9,947 nucleotides of DNA from Candidatus Onthomorpha intestinigallinarum (GTDB taxonomy: Bacteria; Bacteroidota; Bacteroidia; Bacteroidales; P3): positions 1 through 9,947 of the forward strand of contig DXGG01000176.1 in assembly GCA_019114015.1 (NCBI GenBank), given 5' to 3'. Below, piece by piece: positions 8,027 to 9,947 of this stretch; within the stretch, counting starts at the first letter, position 1; each line of letters opens with the position of its first letter. The position numbers were made by a program, and so were the translations under genes. The notes beneath the pieces were generated by a model that was given only the letters and a program-made list of their open reading frames with translations, was not told the origin of the DNA and searched no databases.

Positions 8027-8854
8027 TTAACTTGGCTTTACACTTATCTTGTATTTCATCTCTTTTTTATGAGAGAATTTTTTCTGGTCCATCAGGTAAT
8101 CCTTGTGATAAGGACCTATCGGCATGTCGGAAAAAACATATCTCTGCATCTGTTGACAAATGCCTATGAAATTGTTTATCTTCTCGTTTTCTATCAAGCC
8201 GTTTTTGCTTTTTGTTTTGGCAGGCGATTGTGAATCGAAATTGAAGTCGGCATGACGAGAAAAAAGAACCTCCCCGGTTTTGGTGGAAACCATATCATAT
8301 TGCGCATTCATGTTCACATTTGTTGACCACCACTCTTTCTTTACCGAATAAATAGTGACATACAACACGGCATCTACTCCGTAGCTCTCAAGGTATTTCC
8401 TGCTGTCCTCCTGCTTGCAATAACGTGAATTGAAAGCGGTGTCCGCCGCAAATTCCGAAAGCATGAGCAAAGACGGAAGGACATAATAACCCTTTAAGGA
8501 CAACTCCTGACAAATACTGACATAAAACATCTGGTTCGCGTTCGTGTCCTTGCTCCTGTTCCAAGGATACATGACCATTACGGATTTGGGCTTCTCCTTG
8601 TACATCAAAGGATAGCTGATATTCCTTTCGACCTTTTCAGGAAAAATCTTTCGCCATGTTTTTTTCACAAAGGCCAGTTTGCCTTCTTTTTTGCCTTCAT
8701 GTTTTTTCTCGAGTTCCTTTATGTATTTCTCCTGTTCCTTTTTGCTCATTACACTCACAACACTGTCTTCACCCTGCAGCAAATCCTCTATTTGGGCAAA
8801 CCCTCCGAAAGAAAACAATGTCAACAGTATACAAATAACCACGCTCTTTTTCAT
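8027..8854 (-). CDS. DUF799/GNA1162-family envelope protein, secreted
   Basis: This 275-residue exported protein is of the DUF799 (GNA1162) type, known in other bacteria as an envelope protein encoded with a DUF4810 lipoprotein and a CsgG-like lipoprotein. A signal peptide runs over residues 1-20, with probable cleavage in GGFA/QI. Unlike typical members there is no lipobox Cys. A charged, Lys/Glu-rich segment (about 36-78) precedes the recognisable core: KPKSVMVMYPWN (88-99), ELSLKGYYVLPSLLM (117-131), YGVDAVLYVTIYSV (158-171) and VSTKTGEVLFSRHADF (189-204). These follow the family pattern of a TolB-N-like fold. A Lys-rich tail ends the protein. An upstream in-frame Met exists at 8914, but 8854 is preferred: its ATG overlaps the preceding stop as ATGA (8851-8854), and the signal peptide starts there. 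The molecular function is not established. A role in outer-membrane secretion or envelope assembly is inferred from the usual partners. Confidence 0.8.
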   Translation of the reverse strand: MKKSVVICILLTLFSFGGFAQIEDLLQGEDSVVSVMSKKEQEKYIKELEKKHEGKKEGKLAFVKKTWRKIFPEKVERNISYPLMYKEKPKSVMVMYPWNRSKDTNANQMFYVSICQELSLKGYYVLPSLLMLSEFAADTAFNSRYCKQEDSRKYLESYGVDAVLYVTIYSVKKEWWSTNVNMNAQYDMVSTKTGEVLFSRHADFNFDSQSPAKTKSKNGLIENEKINNFIGICQQMQRYVFSDMPIGPYHKDYLMDQKKFSHKKEMKYKISVKPS

Positions 8855-9213
8855 AATCCGATTTTTTGCATGAATGACTTGATGTAAACCTTGCTTTCGG
8901 GATATGTCAGACACTCTTTCTCGAAATAAAGCTTTGCATCCTCTTTTCTGTCCTGCAAAAAAAGAAGATAGGCATAGTCCGCATAAGCTCCCGGAGGCGG
9001 AATCTGATTCTCCCCGTTTGGTTTCTCGACGATAGGTTCATAAATCTTCATCAACTTTTTTATGTCTTTACTTTCCATGTTCTGTCCCTGCTTTGCATAC
9101 GTAAAGACTATGTCATCGCAGTCATAATACGAATAAAGCATTTTGGTACATGAAGACATCAGAATCGAAAATAATGCGACAAACAACAAACGTTTCATAT
9201 CATTGTTTTTCAT
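8851..9213 (-). CDS. DUF4810-type small lipoprotein
   Basis: This 120-residue predicted lipoprotein has a basic N-terminus, a hydrophobic segment (about 9-19) and a lipobox-like MSSC with the acylated Cys at residue 22. The mature part matches the DUF4810 pattern: an early TKMLYSYYDCDD stretch, a central helix (about 48-63), then IPPPGAYADYAYLLFLQ (71-87) and the helical TPR-like DAKLYFEKECLTYPESKVYI (92-111). The start at 9213 is chosen because GAGGA (9216-9220) lies right upstream. The alternative Met at 9198 has no such site, and upstream in-frame Met codons as far as 9300 would place the promoter inside the gene and spoil the signal peptide. Its stop overlaps the start of the DUF799-type gene, so the two proteins are probably made in step and act together at the outer membrane. 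Elsewhere this pair accompanies a CsgG/HfaB-type lipoprotein, which is not encoded here. The biochemical role is unknown. Confidence 0.8.
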   Translation of the reverse strand: MKNNDMKRLLFVALFSILMSSCTKMLYSYYDCDDIVFTYAKQGQNMESKDIKKLMKIYEPIVEKPNGENQIPPPGAYADYAYLLFLQDRKEDAKLYFEKECLTYPESKVYIKSFMQKIGL

Positions 9214-9215
9214 AT

Positions 9216-9220
9216 TCCTC
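9216..9220 (-). promoter_or_regulatory. Shine-Dalgarno site deciding the DUF4810-type start
   Basis: GAGGA on the minus strand sits two bases upstream of the ATG at 9213, close but usable. It is one of the few recognisable ribosome sites in the window and favours this codon over the in-frame Met at 9198. Confidence 0.5.
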
Positions 9221-9242
9221 ACCGCTTCTTTGTTTCTGCGTT

Positions 9243-9274
9243 CAAAATTACTTGTTTTTACACTAATAACCAAA
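9243..9274 (-). promoter_or_regulatory. Bacteroidota sigma-ABfr promoter of the DUF4810-DUF799-radA operon
   Basis: On the minus strand TTTG (9271-9274) is followed after exactly 20 bases by TAATTTTG (9243-9250). This matches the -33 and -7 elements of the Bacteroidota primary sigma factor at its usual 19-21 base spacing. The -7 element lies 29 bases before the chosen start of the lipoprotein gene. The whole promoter fits in the 64-base gap after the hydF stop, so the three downstream genes have their own start of transcription, whether or not hydF reads through. Confidence 0.75.
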
Positions 9275-9277
9275 TTT

Positions 9278-9947
9278 TTATTTGAACACATCCACTGCAC
9301 GACTGAATATTCCGTGAATATAGGCTATGCAAAGACCGTAATTGCTTACCGGTATGTTGTTTTCCAGAGCGGGCAACAGTCTTGAACGAATCTGTTTTGC
9401 GGTTGCAACGCATCCGCCGCATTGTATTACCATGGCATATTCTGTCAGAGGCGTTTTTATACGGTCCAATCCGCTGACGGCTTCAAAACTCAGGTCCCTG
9501 CCTGTATATTTCCTTATCCAGTTCGGCAGTTTCACCCTGCCTATATCTTCGCATGTGGGTTGGTGAGTACAGCTTTCCAGCATCAATACCTTGTCTCCGT
9601 CTTTCAGTTTGTCAAGATAGGGCGTGCCTTTCAGATAAGCCTCGAAGTTGCCTTTCAGTCTGGCGAGCAGAACCGAAAAACTTGTCAGGGGAATATCCGC
9701 AGGAATTGTACGGTTAACGAAATCGAACACCTGAGAGTCCGTAATGACCAAATCGGGCTTTATACCCTTGTCCTTCAAGACATATTCCAACTCCGTTTCC
9801 TTCACCGTGCAACATACGCAGTCCCTGTCCAGAACCTCTCTTGTCATCTGCACCTGCGGCAGTATCATTCTGCCTTTGGGGGCCGAGGAATCTATGGGTG
9901 TGACAAGCAAAACGACATCTCCCTTTTTGACTATGTCTTCCAATAAT
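9278..9947 (-). CDS. hydF: [FeFe]-hydrogenase maturation GTPase HydF, C-terminal part (cut by window edge)
   Basis: HydF is the scaffold on which the 2Fe subcluster of [FeFe] hydrogenase is assembled by HydE and HydG before delivery to apo-HydA. About 222 codons are visible and the frame stays open to the window edge, so the N-terminal GTPase domain (about 170 residues) lies outside. The visible part begins in the dimerisation domain (GDVVLLVTPIDSSAPKGR, then MILPQVQ) and includes the cluster-binding domain. Numbered from the TTG codon at 9943, the cluster ligands are C125 and H127 in ESCTHQPTCEDIG, E132, and C175 and C178 in CGGC. The Glu seven residues after the first Cys corresponds to the Glu ligand seen in a Thermosipho HydF structure. 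The His that usually precedes the CxxC is Gln here (IQCGGC). Its presence implies [FeFe] hydrogenase elsewhere in the genome and hydrogen metabolism. The TTG at 9943 is internal, not a true start. Confidence 0.93.
   Translation of the reverse strand, partial: LLEDIVKKGDVVLLVTPIDSSAPKGRMILPQVQMTREVLDRDCVCCTVKETELEYVLKDKGIKPDLVITDSQVFDFVNRTIPADIPLTSFSVLLARLKGNFEAYLKGTPYLDKLKDGDKVLMLESCTHQPTCEDIGRVKLPNWIRKYTGRDLSFEAVSGLDRIKTPLTEYAMVIQCGGCVATAKQIRSRLLPALENNIPVSNYGLCIAYIHGIFSRAVDVFK

Noticed and set aside
7533..8030. A 165-codon open frame on the + strand opposite the 5' part of radA
   Set aside because: It lies entirely antisense to a gene with all RadA motifs intact and its translation has no recognisable domain. 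It is a shadow frame.
8854..8914. Longer N-terminus for the DUF799-type protein from the Met at 8914
   Set aside because: It would put 20 residues before a clear signal peptide and overlap the upstream gene by 64 bases. The ATGA junction gives a better start.
9271..9284. Small palindrome CAAATTTTTATTTG over the hydF stop as a terminator
   Set aside because: The stem is only five AT-rich base pairs and coincides with the -33 element of the next promoter. It is too weak to call a terminator.
9422..9946. A 174-codon open frame on the + strand opposite hydF
   Set aside because: The opposite strand carries unmistakable HydF motifs. The translation here looks random, rich in Phe, Gln and His, with no domain.

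Overview
The window reads as chromosomal DNA from an anaerobic member of the Bacteroidota, probably order Bacteroidales. The evidence is the Bacteroidota-type promoter signature (TAnnTTTG at -7, with TTTG about 20 bases upstream in one case), mostly weak Shine-Dalgarno sequences, lipoprotein signals of the Bacteroidota kind, and a [FeFe]-hydrogenase maturation gene (hydF), which implies anaerobic fermentative metabolism. The genus cannot be fixed from the sequence alone. Every stretch is densely coding and no intergenic gap exceeds about 115 bases. No tRNA, rRNA, IS element, CRISPR array or phage gene was seen.

Left part (1-6616, + strand): a five-gene tripartite efflux operon. A TetR-family regulator comes first, followed by a TolC-type outer-membrane channel, a lipidated periplasmic adaptor, an inner-membrane RND permease and a 96-residue PII-like protein that starts one base after the permease stop codon. 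The leader (1-113) holds a TAATTTTG -7 element and a perfect 10-base inverted repeat just upstream of it, the expected layout for an autorepressing TetR operator. The pump should span the whole envelope and export a substrate that the sequence does not reveal. The PII-like protein is a candidate cytoplasmic sensor or modulator of the permease.

Middle (6617-6662): a short convergent intergenic stretch with one hairpin that probably ends transcription from both sides.

Right part (6663-9947, - strand): reading leftwards, the 3' part of hydF (cut by the window edge), then an independent promoter, then a tightly packed three-gene operon: a small DUF4810-type lipoprotein, a secreted DUF799/GNA1162-type protein whose start overlaps the previous stop (ATGA), and radA, starting two bases after the DUF799 stop. 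The DUF4810/DUF799 pair normally travels with a CsgG/HfaB-family secretion lipoprotein. That third partner is absent here, and radA, a housekeeping DNA-recombination ATPase, is in the transcription unit instead.

The points most worth follow-up are the PII-like protein embedded in an RND efflux operon, and the two-component remnant or variant of the CsgG-DUF4810-DUF799 envelope system coupled to radA. Neither is clearly a wholly new system. Both are poorly understood arrangements.
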